Below, in pieces: positions 35,033-43,016 of a stretch of DNA of 64,000 bases. A model generated the notes under the pieces. The model had not been told where the DNA came from and did not search any database. It saw only the letters and a list, made by a program, of their open reading frames with translations. This stretch comes from OMII01 sp947467385 (GTDB taxonomy: Bacteria > Bdellovibrionota_C > UBA2361 > OMII01), in assembly GCA_044360075.1 (NCBI GenBank), contig JBIKLA010000012.1, positions 40,948 through 104,947 of the forward strand, given 5' to 3'. How positions within the stretch are numbered: the first letter of the stretch is position 1; each line of letters starts with the position of its first letter. The translations under genes were made by a program, and so were the position numbers.

Positions 35033-35056
35033 TGCTGTCACGACAGCAGATTTTTT
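35033..35056 (+). terminator. Intrinsic terminator
   Basis: TGCTGT-CACG-ACAGCA is a 6-bp stem with a tetraloop, followed after two bases by a run of six T. It sits 3 bases after the RmlD-like stop codon. Confidence 0.7.
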
Positions 35057-35081
35057 CGCCACCCCGAAGCTATTGAGGCGC

Positions 35082-35110
35082 TTTAGTAGGGATTGAGTCA
35101 GTGTTATAAT
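35082..35110 (+). promoter_or_regulatory. Sigma-70-type promoter of the small secreted protein
   Basis: Perfect -10 TATAAT at 35105-35110 with TTTAGT 17 bases upstream. The gene starts 33 bases downstream, with GGAGG at 35129-35133. Confidence 0.6.
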
Positions 35111-35142
35111 CTGCTGACATTAGTAAGCGGAGGCTTATCACC

Positions 35143-35517
35143 ATGCGTTCAACTCTTCTCTCGATCGTTGCTGTCATCTCTATTGGTTTCGCCGTAAGCG
35201 CACACGCCGAGTGCTTTGGAGAGGCAGCCTCCGCATACGGCTGTGGCTTAGCAGCTCCGCAGGAGAACAGGCTCCAGAACTTCGGCTCTTCAGGAAATGA
35301 GGTCGCTCCCTACTACGGCCCGCAGAACCGCTCGCCCTATGACGGACTTTTCACGCACAAGGAGCAGCGAGCCATGTTGCGCTCGATCGTGCTTGGGCAC
35401 CGTAACAGGACCGGCCAAGCAAACACTGCATTCAGCCGCGCGATGAACTACAATGCGCGCGCCATTCGCAGGGTGGGCGCCCCATCAGTCGGCGTTTGGT
35501 ATTCAGCTGGATTCTAG
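35143..35517 (+). CDS. Small secreted protein, unknown function
   Basis: 124 residues. A signal peptide (MRSTLLSIVAVISIGFAVSAHA, cleavage after about residue 22) is followed by a mature chain with two Cys (ECFGE and YGCGL), which may form a disulfide in the periplasm, and a Tyr/Asn/Pro-rich middle part. A good ribosome binding site GGAGG stands 9 bases before ATG and a consensus -10 box ahead of it, so the gene is probably well expressed and monocistronic. No family recognised. Confidence 0.7.
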   Translation: MRSTLLSIVAVISIGFAVSAHAECFGEAASAYGCGLAAPQENRLQNFGSSGNEVAPYYGPQNRSPYDGLFTHKEQRAMLRSIVLGHRNRTGQANTAFSRAMNYNARAIRRVGAPSVGVWYSAGF

Positions 35518-35557
35518 CATCTCAGCAAGCAGGGGTTAGCGCTTGGGCGGTTTCACA

Positions 35558-37555
35558 CTACCGCTTGTTGTGGACCTGCAGCCACTCCTGAAGCGCATCC
35601 CCAAGGTCGTCAGGCGTAACTGCATAGTCCCGGCTTCCGCGCGCCGATTCGCGCTTGAATGCGTTCAGCCCTGCCTGGTTGCAAATCTCCCGAATGTCCG
35701 CCGCACACTTCCCCTCAGTGGCCTGCGCGAGCGCGTCGATATTAACAACCCCGCCGATCGGAAGCTTGCTTAAGTACAGCGCGAAGAGCTTGCTCCTTGC
35801 CTGCGAATTCGGAAGCGGAACCTCAATCGTTTTGTTGAGCCTGCCTCCGCGCTTAAGCGCCGGGTCGACCAAATCGGCCCGGTTGGTTGCAGCGATGATG
35901 TAGACACCCTCACGCTGAATGACGCCGTCCATCAGCTGCAGGAGGTGGTTGAGAAGATTATCTGCGTGCTGCGCATTCCCTTCCGAGCGGTTTTTGGCGA
36001 TCGAGTCGACCTCGTCGATGAAGATCACCGCAGGCGCCGAGCGGCTCGCGGCATTAAAGAGTTTCGTTAGGTTCTTCTCGGACTCCCCAACCCACTTCGA
36101 CACGACTTCGTTGGTTTGGAGCGCAAAGAAAGCGAGGTTTGCCTCGTTCGCAATCACCTTGGCGATCGTCGTCTTGCCCGTTCCTGGCGGTCCATTAAGC
36201 AGAATGCCCTTCGGCACGGTGATGCCGTATCGCTTCGCCGTCGCGGGGTCGCGCAAAAGCTCCACAACGCTCTGGAGATCCTGCTTGAGCTCCAGGTCAA
36301 TAACCAGGTCGTCCCACGATATCTTCTCGATGCGATCATTAATCGCCTGCGGCTTGGACTCGCGCTCCCGCTGCAGCTCCTCTGCCTTGTCCTCGTCGAC
36401 AGAGAACATCTCAAGCGCAGCCTCGATGTCTGCCGAGAGGACCTTGTGCGTGCGCTGTTTCTCAGGGAACTGCAGCTCTCGCTGGTAGGCATGAAGCCCC
36501 GCCTGGTTGCAGATCGCCTTAATATCCGCGCCTGAATTCCCGTCAGTAACCTTGGCGAGCAGGTCGAGATTAATGTCGGGCGCAAGCTTAAGCTTGCGCG
36601 AGTACACCGAGAAGAGGCGCCGGCGCGATTCAAGGCTAGGGAGCGGAATCTCTATGACGCGATTGAGGCGCCCGGCACGGCGTAGCGCCTCATCAACGAG
36701 GTCTGCCCTGTTGGTGGCTGCGATGATGTACACCCCCTCTGCCTTGAGCACGCCGTCGATGAGCTGCAGGAGGTGATTGAGCAGGTTGTCTCCCGGCGCC
36801 GCATCGGCACCTGACCGCTTCTTGCCCAGGGAATCTATCTCGTCGATAAAGATGACAGAGGGAGCATTCTTTGAGGCGGTCTCGAACAACTTCGTAAGGT
36901 TCTTCTCAGAGTCCCCTACCCACTTCGACACAACCTCGTTGGCGCGCAGCACAAAGAAGTTGAGCCCGGCCATCGTCGCCACGGCTTTTGCAATCGTCGT
37001 CTTGCCGGTTCCGGGAGGGCCGTTGAAGAGGATGCCCTTCGGAAGGGCGATGCCGTAGTCCTTCGCATTCTGCGGGGTCTTGAGAAGCGTGATGACCGAG
37101 GTGAGCTCGTCTTTCGTTTTCTGGTCGATAATGAGGTCCTCCCACGAGACCTCCTCGATGTCCTCGTTGCGTGCGCGCGGATCGAAGCCGGTGCCCTCAT
37201 CGCCAGATTTCACCGCACTCGCACCAGCCCCCGAGCCCTTCCGGTGATGCGAAATAATGAGGAACACAAGGACCAGAGGAAACAGGTGGAGGAGGCTCCA
37301 CCGCAGCTGGTCAGAGTCGCCGCTCATTGCAGCACCGATGCCAAACAGGAACATCGCGATGCCGAGCAGAAACGCCACGAGCCGCAGCATAAAGTCGCAG
37401 AGGCGCAGGCGATCCTCGGCGTACCACAAGCGGGCATGGAAGCCGAAGAACGAGAACGGGAGCACAAACACCACAAGCAGCGTCACCTGCCCCAGCCCAC
37501 CCCACTCTTTCAGCGTATTGTAGATTCCTAGCATCCTATTTTGGTTATCGGACAA
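35558..37555 (-). CDS. Membrane-anchored double AAA ATPase
   Basis: 665 residues. The N-terminus has three hydrophobic segments (about 23-40, 54-75, 88-102) followed by a linker with Ser, Gly and Asp. Two complete AAA domains follow: Walker A GPPGTGKT at 179-186 and 455-462, Walker B FIDEIDS and FIDEVDS, and the second region of homology in RRAGRLNR and KRGGRLNK. Both domains look active. There is no HEXXH protease motif, so it is not FtsH, and no Cdc48 N-domain. It resembles a CDC48-like unfoldase whose substrate-binding domain is replaced by a membrane anchor. The start may be TTG 37555 or ATG 37534. Confidence 0.8.
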   Translation of the reverse strand: MSDNQNRMLGIYNTLKEWGGLGQVTLLVVFVLPFSFFGFHARLWYAEDRLRLCDFMLRLVAFLLGIAMFLFGIGAAMSGDSDQLRWSLLHLFPLVLVFLIISHHRKGSGAGASAVKSGDEGTGFDPRARNEDIEEVSWEDLIIDQKTKDELTSVITLLKTPQNAKDYGIALPKGILFNGPPGTGKTTIAKAVATMAGLNFFVLRANEVVSKWVGDSEKNLTKLFETASKNAPSVIFIDEIDSLGKKRSGADAAPGDNLLNHLLQLIDGVLKAEGVYIIAATNRADLVDEALRRAGRLNRVIEIPLPSLESRRRLFSVYSRKLKLAPDINLDLLAKVTDGNSGADIKAICNQAGLHAYQRELQFPEKQRTHKVLSADIEAALEMFSVDEDKAEELQRERESKPQAINDRIEKISWDDLVIDLELKQDLQSVVELLRDPATAKRYGITVPKGILLNGPPGTGKTTIAKVIANEANLAFFALQTNEVVSKWVGESEKNLTKLFNAASRSAPAVIFIDEVDSIAKNRSEGNAQHADNLLNHLLQLMDGVIQREGVYIIAATNRADLVDPALKRGGRLNKTIEVPLPNSQARSKLFALYLSKLPIGGVVNIDALAQATEGKCAADIREICNQAGLNAFKRESARGSRDYAVTPDDLGDALQEWLQVHNKR

Positions 37556-37761
37556 TACCGGTGGTTGCTCAAGTTACAGTTAGCATTCGCTTTCTTCCGC
37601 GGCGCGGCGTTCTCATCCAATCATCGTTCTAGGATGTCCGCTCGCTTCTGAAAACCGGAAGAATCGATGGAAAAGCAGGCATTTGGGGCTTTTTTGCTGT
37701 AGTCTGGGTTCCTTAACAGCACGAAAGGAGCAAAAAGGGACATACCCAAGCAGGCAGGAGC

Positions 37762-38697
37762 ATGAACACCCACGCATTGGCGCAAAAAGGCATCGGAGAG
37801 CTGCAGCGATCGCTGGAGCGCTTCGAGAACTACAACGACGGATTTATCCTTCCGGACACCTTCCTCGTCGTTCGCCTGGACGCTCACCGTCTTGGAGCCT
37901 GGGACGATGCGTTGGGCGAGTACCCATGCGCCCCCGGCATCACGAAGGCGTTTCACGACACGGCGCGCCTCCTCATGACCTCTTCCTTTCGGGTGCTGCT
38001 CGCCTACGCCCATGGTGACGAGATATCGCTTCTCATCGATCCGAGCGAGTCAGCCAACCCGATGCGCCGCAGCAAGCTCATTTCAACGATCGCATCCGCA
38101 GCCGCAGTGCACTTCCTCAAAGTCTCTGGCAGAGAGGCGCTCTTCGAAGCGAAGCTGAGCGAGCTTCCCTCCTCCAACCGAGTCCTTGAGTACTTCTTCT
38201 GGCAGCGCCGCTACTGCTTCCGCAACGCAACGACGATCGCCCTGCGCCGGGCCCTGCTCAATTCGGGAAAAAGCGCCGAAGAGGCGGAGCGCTCGATTCA
38301 CGGGATTGCTGAGAAGGATCGGCTTGCTAAGCTCACTGGCCTCGGCGTTGCGCTTGAGTCCATACCTCACGCGACCCGGCGGGGCACGCTCTTCTTCTGG
38401 AGCTCAGCCATGAGAGATGGCCGGGAGCATTTTCGGATCGCCTCCGATGCCATGCTTGCCGACAGCGATGATCAGTACCTTAGCCACCTTCAGCAGGTCA
38501 TCTCGGAGATACTGGGGCACGGAGCTGCGCCGGGCGCGGCCCAGCCGGCCCATGTGGCCGTCAACCATGATTCCGTCATTCAGCCCGTCGGAGCTATCCA
38601 GCCCGCAGAATCGCAGCCCAAGCGCGAGTACAAGCCGAACAAGAAGACGAACGTCTCCGTGTTCAAGATGTCCCGCGGCGCAGCTCGGGGCAGCTAA
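37762..38697 (+). CDS. Thg1-like 3'-5' polymerase (tRNA repair type)
   Basis: 311 residues. The Thg1 fold motifs are in order: LVVRLDAHRLGAWD with the metal-binding Asp40, AYAHGDEISLLID with the second carboxylates (Asp86, Glu87), FEAKLSELPSS and EYFFWQRRYCFRNAT, which corresponds to the family's YFxWRQxDAxRN. Members add nucleotides to RNA 5' ends in the 3'-5' direction; bacterial Thg1-like proteins repair truncated tRNA 5' ends in vitro rather than adding the His-tRNA G-1. The canonical Gln and Asp of the last motif are altered (QRRYCF), so activity needs testing. The basic tail (KPNKKTNVSVFK) may bind RNA. The stop overlaps the convergent gene. Confidence 0.8.
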   Translation: MNTHALAQKGIGELQRSLERFENYNDGFILPDTFLVVRLDAHRLGAWDDALGEYPCAPGITKAFHDTARLLMTSSFRVLLAYAHGDEISLLIDPSESANPMRRSKLISTIASAAAVHFLKVSGREALFEAKLSELPSSNRVLEYFFWQRRYCFRNATTIALRRALLNSGKSAEEAERSIHGIAEKDRLAKLTGLGVALESIPHATRRGTLFFWSSAMRDGREHFRIASDAMLADSDDQYLSHLQQVISEILGHGAAPGAAQPAHVAVNHDSVIQPVGAIQPAESQPKREYKPNKKTNVSVFKMSRGAARGS

Positions 38698-39662
38698 TTT
38701 TCGGGCAACCGGGCCGCGAAGGCGAAGGACACCCGCCGCTGTGATATTCCCTCAATCATGTCCAGCGAAGAGACCTCCATGTTGTCTGACACGAACGCAT
38801 GATCGAGTGTAAGCCGGATGAGCGGGTCCCGAACGTCAAAAGTCCTCCACAGCCCACGGCCAAACATCACCGAGCGCAGGTGAACCTGCCTCACGTACAT
38901 CGAGACGAGCGGGGCAAAGGGCGTGGCCTCAAAACTGCCGATCACCATCCGCGGCTCGGGCGCATAGCGCATGAGCGTTGCCACCCGCCGCGAGGTTACC
39001 TTGCTCCGAAAAAAGTCGTCCTGCGAAGCGGCCGGGAGGAGATCAAGCGCCCCAAGAAGAAGCGTATTCGAATTGGAGACGCGCAGCCGCACGAAGATGC
39101 TCGGCAGCACCCCGATGCCAAGGCTCGTTTCTCCCCCGGGCTGGGCGGTGAACGCTGAAAGCACTCGCACCCCGCGGGGCCCGCTCTGCGCAGAGGAGAA
39201 CACGCTCGGCATCTGCGGAAGCGCCTCCTGTGCGACGTCGAGATCCCCCTGGTCACCCGTCAGCACGATAATGTCAGGCTTGCGAGCTGCAACCTCCTTC
39301 GCTAGCAGCGGAACGCCATCTGGCTGAAAGTCCACGTGCGAAAATAGCACACGAACCTCCCGCCCCAGCTCTTCAGTGGGGGGCGGAGAAGTCACATAAA
39401 ACGGCAGCGCGAGCTCGATAATCCGGACGACCAAGTACGCCTGCGCGAGCACCAGCGCCAGGCGCCAAGCCGGAAGCCGTCCCCTCCTGAGGGCCCGCCA
39501 GATATTGCGGGCGAAATCGAGCGCCACAAAGGGAATCCAATACAGCGAAGCGCTGCACAACAAGTCTTGTACCCATAGTCGGGGGTGGTTGAGGTGGCAC
39601 ACGGCTAGGACGATGACCGTGCCAACCCACACCCCCCTGAGAAGCATCAAGATGAAGCCCAT
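38694..39662 (-). CDS. Membrane protein with degenerate endonuclease/exonuclease/phosphatase fold
   Basis: 322 residues from ATG 39662. Three hydrophobic segments at about 1-22, 33-50 and 65-92 precede a domain that matches the EEP fold: VRVLFSHVDFQPDG, then AARKPDIIVLTGDQGD where the family has a catalytic Glu, MVIGSFEATPFAPL where GDFNxTP is expected, and TLDHAFVSDNMEV for the final DH pair. So the metal-binding Glu and Asp are replaced while the Asp-His is kept; catalysis is doubtful. It follows nuoA by 16 bases on the same strand. The stop overlaps that of the Thg1-like gene. Confidence 0.6.
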   Translation of the reverse strand: MGFILMLLRGVWVGTVIVLAVCHLNHPRLWVQDLLCSASLYWIPFVALDFARNIWRALRRGRLPAWRLALVLAQAYLVVRIIELALPFYVTSPPPTEELGREVRVLFSHVDFQPDGVPLLAKEVAARKPDIIVLTGDQGDLDVAQEALPQMPSVFSSAQSGPRGVRVLSAFTAQPGGETSLGIGVLPSIFVRLRVSNSNTLLLGALDLLPAASQDDFFRSKVTSRRVATLMRYAPEPRMVIGSFEATPFAPLVSMYVRQVHLRSVMFGRGLWRTFDVRDPLIRLTLDHAFVSDNMEVSSLDMIEGISQRRVSFAFAARLPEN

Positions 39663-39678
39663 GTGCCTGCGAGCGGAC

Positions 39679-40047
39679 TTAATCGTTCCAGTTAAGGACG
39701 CCCTTCTGCCAGACGTAGATGAGGCCCACAATGAGGACGGCCATGAACGAAAGCATCGACCAGAGGGCGAATACGCCCATCTGCTCAAGAACGACCGCCC
39801 ACGGGTACATGAAGATGACCTCTATATCGAAGAGAATGAAGAGCATTGCAACTAGATAAAAGCGCACGTTGAAGCGCTGGTCGCGCACTGAGCCAACTGG
39901 AATACCGCCGCACTCCCATGGCATCTGCTTCGTCTTGGTGGGGTTCTTGGGACCAAGAAAGATCGACAACAGCACCATCGTCACCAGGAATCCAGCCGCC
40001 GCTATCCCGAGGAGAAGCACACCGAGGTAAGGATTGAGTTGACCCAT
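39679..40047 (-). CDS. nuoA: NADH-quinone oxidoreductase subunit A
   Basis: 122 residues from ATG 40047. Three transmembrane helices and the NuoA signature KQMPWECGGIPVG with the conserved Cys, then RFNVRFYLVAMLFILFDIEVIF, where the conserved acidic residues lie in helix 2. It is a membrane subunit of complex I at the quinone tunnel. Remarkably, no nuoB or other complex I gene follows; the next gene downstream is the EEP-like protein. tRNA-Arg lies 43 bases upstream on the same strand. Confidence 0.93.
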   Translation of the reverse strand: MGQLNPYLGVLLLGIAAAGFLVTMVLLSIFLGPKNPTKTKQMPWECGGIPVGSVRDQRFNVRFYLVAMLFILFDIEVIFMYPWAVVLEQMGVFALWSMLSFMAVLIVGLIYVWQKGVLNWND

Positions 40048-40090
40048 AAAAAACGACGGACCAAAAAAAGGTAGCCGAGGAGAAAGTAAA

Positions 40091-40164
40091 CGCACCCGAG
40101 AGGACTCGAACCTCTGACCACCCACTTAGAAGGCGGGTGCTCTATCCAACTGAGCTACGGGTGC
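40091..40164 (-). tRNA. tRNA-Arg (anticodon TCT)
   Basis: On the minus strand a full cloverleaf can be drawn: acceptor stem GCACCCG/CGGGTGC (40158-40164 with 40092-40098), D arm with AGCTCAGTTGGATAGAGC, anticodon stem CCCGC/GTGGG around loop CTTCTAA (anticodon TCT), T arm CAGAGGTTCGAGTCCTCTC. The discriminator base is G and CCA is not encoded. Confidence 0.95.
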
Positions 40165-40596
40165 ACAGTAGCATGGGCTACTTGCAGCGGGCACCCCGCA
40201 CTATCATGCAAGTGCACCACTCCAAAGGACGAGTCGGATGGTATTGCATGCACCTGCAAGATTCAACCAACCGATTGAGATGCTTACTGAGTGCGCTGCG
40301 CGGAAAATTCGCGCAGCTTCGGGATCGAACGAGGGCTGCGGAGGCTCTCAGAGTAGGCGCGTGGGAGGGGTAAATTTCGGCCAGAAAAAAACCAATTAAG
40401 ACCCCTCTTTGGCACTAGGGCCTTAAAGATAAAAAGGTGTAATTTCAGCTATATACAACATCCCATGCAACGTCCTGAAGCACTTTTTCCAAAACTTAAG
40501 ATTATAGGATAGAACAACTCGAAACTAGAGGGAGCTTTCCCGGTCTAGTGAGTGGCGACACAGGTTTTCGAAGGCGAATTGAGGTAAAGGCTAAAC
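40165..40596. other. Gene-free region with a perfect hairpin at 40295-40317
   Basis: About 430 bases between tRNA-Arg and the kinase gene. GCTGCGCG (40295-40302) pairs perfectly with CGCGCAGC (40310-40317) around a 7-base A/T-rich loop, without a T run. The last 200 bases are AT-rich (TATATA near 40450, ATTATAGGAT near 40505) and probably hold the kinase promoter. No credible gene. Confidence 0.5.
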
Positions 40597-42405
40597 ATGG
40601 CGCTTCCCAGCAACACAAAGCGCAAGATATTCGACGGGCGATACGAGGTCCTGTCGATCGTTGGTCGCGGCACCGACAGCGTCGTGTACCACGCTCGCCA
40701 CGTGCAGGGGTCCCAACAGGAAGTAGCGCTCAAGGTTCTCCTCAATCACAAAAGCCAGGTATCGCTCTCGGAGAGGCTGCGCAAAGAGGCGCTTACTCTC
40801 GTCTCGTGCCGCCACAAGTACGTCGTTCGCCTTGACGACTTCCACTCAGTGGACGATCTCTGCTACCTCTCCATGGAATTCGCCCTGCAGGGAGACCTGC
40901 GCAAGGTGCTGACTGCCCTCGGCACAGCTCTTCCAGCCGACAGGGCCGCGACATACCTTCGCCAGTGCCTTGAGGCCCTCGACTTCATTCACGCCACCGG
41001 CGTCATTCACCGCGACATCAAGCTCGACAATATTCTTGTTCTTACTAACAAGGAGATCCGCCTTGCCGACTTCGGCCTCGCCCTGCTCCCAGGCGATGAA
41101 GTTGATATCGAGGAGCTTAAAAACGGCGCTGGCTCTTTTGCGTATCTCCCGCCGGAGCTCGTGGAGGGCATTCGTTACGACGAGCGCTCCGACCTCTACT
41201 CGCTCGGCATCTGCTTCTACGAGGCTCTCGCCGGCTTCCATCCATTTGATACGCTTCCCATGGCAGAGCAGCTTGAGGCCAGAAAGGACGGCAAAATCCC
41301 GCCGCTTCACGAGGTTCAGCCGAGCGTTCCCCGCCACCTGTCGGACGTGATTGCAAAGCTCATTCGCTACGACGCAGAGGACCGCTTTCGTTCAGCACTC
41401 GACGCTGTTCGGGCCCTGGACAATTCCGATTTTACCGCCGACCAGCCGGCACACACCGAACAGGCCATACACTCAGGCTCGCAAGCAGCATTCATGGTCG
41501 AGCCAAAGGTTGCCGCATCCGCCGGCTCAGCCGCCCTCGACATGGCGGGCAGTGACTTCGATGTGCTCATTGATGACCCCCTTGCTGATTCCCCCGAGCC
41601 GCTTGAGCCAGCTGAGCCGACATACAAGCCTGCTCAGCGCGTGCCCCAGCCGACAGAGGAGATAGACCTGGAGCGCATCAAAGAGATCCTGGCAAAAGAC
41701 TCCGAGCAGAAGGCCGCCACCCTCGCCCGCAGGGGCGCAGTCGAGCAGGCCGCACCCGAAATCAACAAGAAGACCGCCCCGCCGCCGGCTTCCGAGCGCT
41801 ACAGCCTTAAGCCCAAGCCCGCGCCTAAGAGCGCCAAGAGCGGTCCCACCTCGGGCCGAACATCCGCCGGCTCCCTTGCGAGCATCCGCAGGCTGGTGTT
41901 GGTCGGCCTGGGAGCAGCTGCCATCACCGTCATCTCGATTGGCCTGATTCAGTACGCTCCATCGCTCTCCTCCCTCTCAAGCCTCCTCGGAAAGCGAGGC
42001 TCACCGGACTCGGGGCCGGCAGGCCAACCGCTATTGAGCGTGCCCGAGCTACCGGCCGACTTCGACGCCTCGATCGATCCGAGCTCTCTTGGGTTCCCGG
42101 TGATTCCTGGCGGCCTCTACTCTGGCGGCATTGAGGGAGTCATTCCGGGCGTGCGCTCGCCGCTCGCCCTTATCTCAATCCCCAAGAAGGGCGAGGTCGC
42201 GGTCATCCTCGGAATTGACGGTTGGGTCCCCACGGTAAGCTCGGCTCTCGAGGAAGGGGTGCCAGACAGCCACACCCTTGTTGTCCGCTCCAACGGAGTA
42301 ATCCTTAACCTCACTGGGGAGCTGTCAGGAGACGCGATTACTGGTACATTCGTCAACACCATGACCGGCGAAGCCGGCACCTGGAGCGTAAGGAAGATGT
42401 CTTAA
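40597..42405 (+). CDS. Membrane Ser/Thr protein kinase with exported C-terminal domain
   Basis: 602 residues. Hanks-type kinase domain at about 15-275: glycine loop GRGTDSVV (23-30), Lys46 in VALKV, HRDIKLDN (138-145), ADFGLAL (157-163) and AYLPPEL, all catalytic residues intact. A low-complexity Pro/Ala/Glu-rich juxtamembrane region follows (about 290-425), one transmembrane helix at about 432-452, and an outer domain of about 150 residues ending in GDAITGTFVNTMTGEAGTWSV, a lipocalin-like beta pattern. It is probably a sensor of an envelope signal. The next gene overlaps its stop by one base. Confidence 0.9.
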   Translation: MALPSNTKRKIFDGRYEVLSIVGRGTDSVVYHARHVQGSQQEVALKVLLNHKSQVSLSERLRKEALTLVSCRHKYVVRLDDFHSVDDLCYLSMEFALQGDLRKVLTALGTALPADRAATYLRQCLEALDFIHATGVIHRDIKLDNILVLTNKEIRLADFGLALLPGDEVDIEELKNGAGSFAYLPPELVEGIRYDERSDLYSLGICFYEALAGFHPFDTLPMAEQLEARKDGKIPPLHEVQPSVPRHLSDVIAKLIRYDAEDRFRSALDAVRALDNSDFTADQPAHTEQAIHSGSQAAFMVEPKVAASAGSAALDMAGSDFDVLIDDPLADSPEPLEPAEPTYKPAQRVPQPTEEIDLERIKEILAKDSEQKAATLARRGAVEQAAPEINKKTAPPPASERYSLKPKPAPKSAKSGPTSGRTSAGSLASIRRLVLVGLGAAAITVISIGLIQYAPSLSSLSSLLGKRGSPDSGPAGQPLLSVPELPADFDASIDPSSLGFPVIPGGLYSGGIEGVIPGVRSPLALISIPKKGEVAVILGIDGWVPTVSSALEEGVPDSHTLVVRSNGVILNLTGELSGDAITGTFVNTMTGEAGTWSVRKMS

Positions 42406-43016
42406 TGTCCCGCACACTGAATCGACGAGGATGGTCATGCGCAGTGAGGCTTAGCCTCAGATGCGTGTCGGCAGCCGCAGCTGCGCTCGCCGTTGTCCTT
42501 CCCGTCTCGGCTCAGGAGCAGCAAGCGCGCCCCAACCTCGTGGTTCGCCACCGGCCGGCACCCATCACTACCCTTCCCGTCCCAGGCGCCCTCGTGCCCA
42601 TCACTGTCGAGCTCTTGAACTCCAAGGACATCGAAGCCAAAATTCGCCTTGTCGGCGCGCGCGATGGCCGCTTCATCGACATCGCCTTTCCCATGGGGGC
42701 ACTTAATAGGCAGGACCAGGCTGAGTTCACTGTCCAGGTCCCCGCTCCGCTTGCTGCGATGACGTACCAGTTTATTGTGCATCAGCCCGACGGCTCCCTT
42801 AGCGCATCAGCCCGCTACGTCCTGAAGCGCCCCTGCATCCAGAACTTCAAGGTAGATATCTCCCCGAATGATCCGAATGCGCGGGTGAAGCAGGAGCTTG
42901 CGACCCTCATAGCGAAGTCAAAGTCGCTGGAGCGGGAGACAACCAACCTCGAGGCTTCCCTCAAGCTGCTTGAGGACCTGTCAACGAGCTTAAAGAAGCA
43001 GGAAGGCGGGCGATGA
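42405..43016 (+). CDS. Exported protein in the kinase operon
   Basis: 203 residues. A basic N-terminus and hydrophobic stretch ending VLPVSAQ (about 36) form a signal peptide. The mature part looks like one Ig-like beta domain (LVPITVELLNSKDIEAKIRLVGARDGRFIDIAFPMGALN) with a single Cys, then a C-terminal coiled coil (about 165-200, KQELATLIAKSKSLERETTNLEASLKLLEDL). No known family. ATG overlaps the kinase stop (TAATG), so it is translationally coupled and likely functionally linked to the kinase's outer domain. Confidence 0.7.
   Translation: MSRTLNRRGWSCAVRLSLRCVSAAAAALAVVLPVSAQEQQARPNLVVRHRPAPITTLPVPGALVPITVELLNSKDIEAKIRLVGARDGRFIDIAFPMGALNRQDQAEFTVQVPAPLAAMTYQFIVHQPDGSLSASARYVLKRPCIQNFKVDISPNDPNARVKQELATLIAKSKSLERETTNLEASLKLLEDLSTSLKKQEGGR

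Noticed and set aside
35558..37555. FtsH-type metalloprotease for the membrane AAA protein
   Set aside because: No HEXXH motif and two AAA modules instead of one.
40137..40373. 78-codon plus-strand open frame over tRNA-Arg
   Set aside because: It starts inside the tRNA gene on the opposite strand, has no ribosome binding site, and contains the perfect hairpin.
40405..40430. Sigma-54 promoter (TGGCAC...GC) upstream of the kinase gene
   Set aside because: The TGGCAC is present but the GC dinucleotide is at the wrong spacing (about 3 bases too close).
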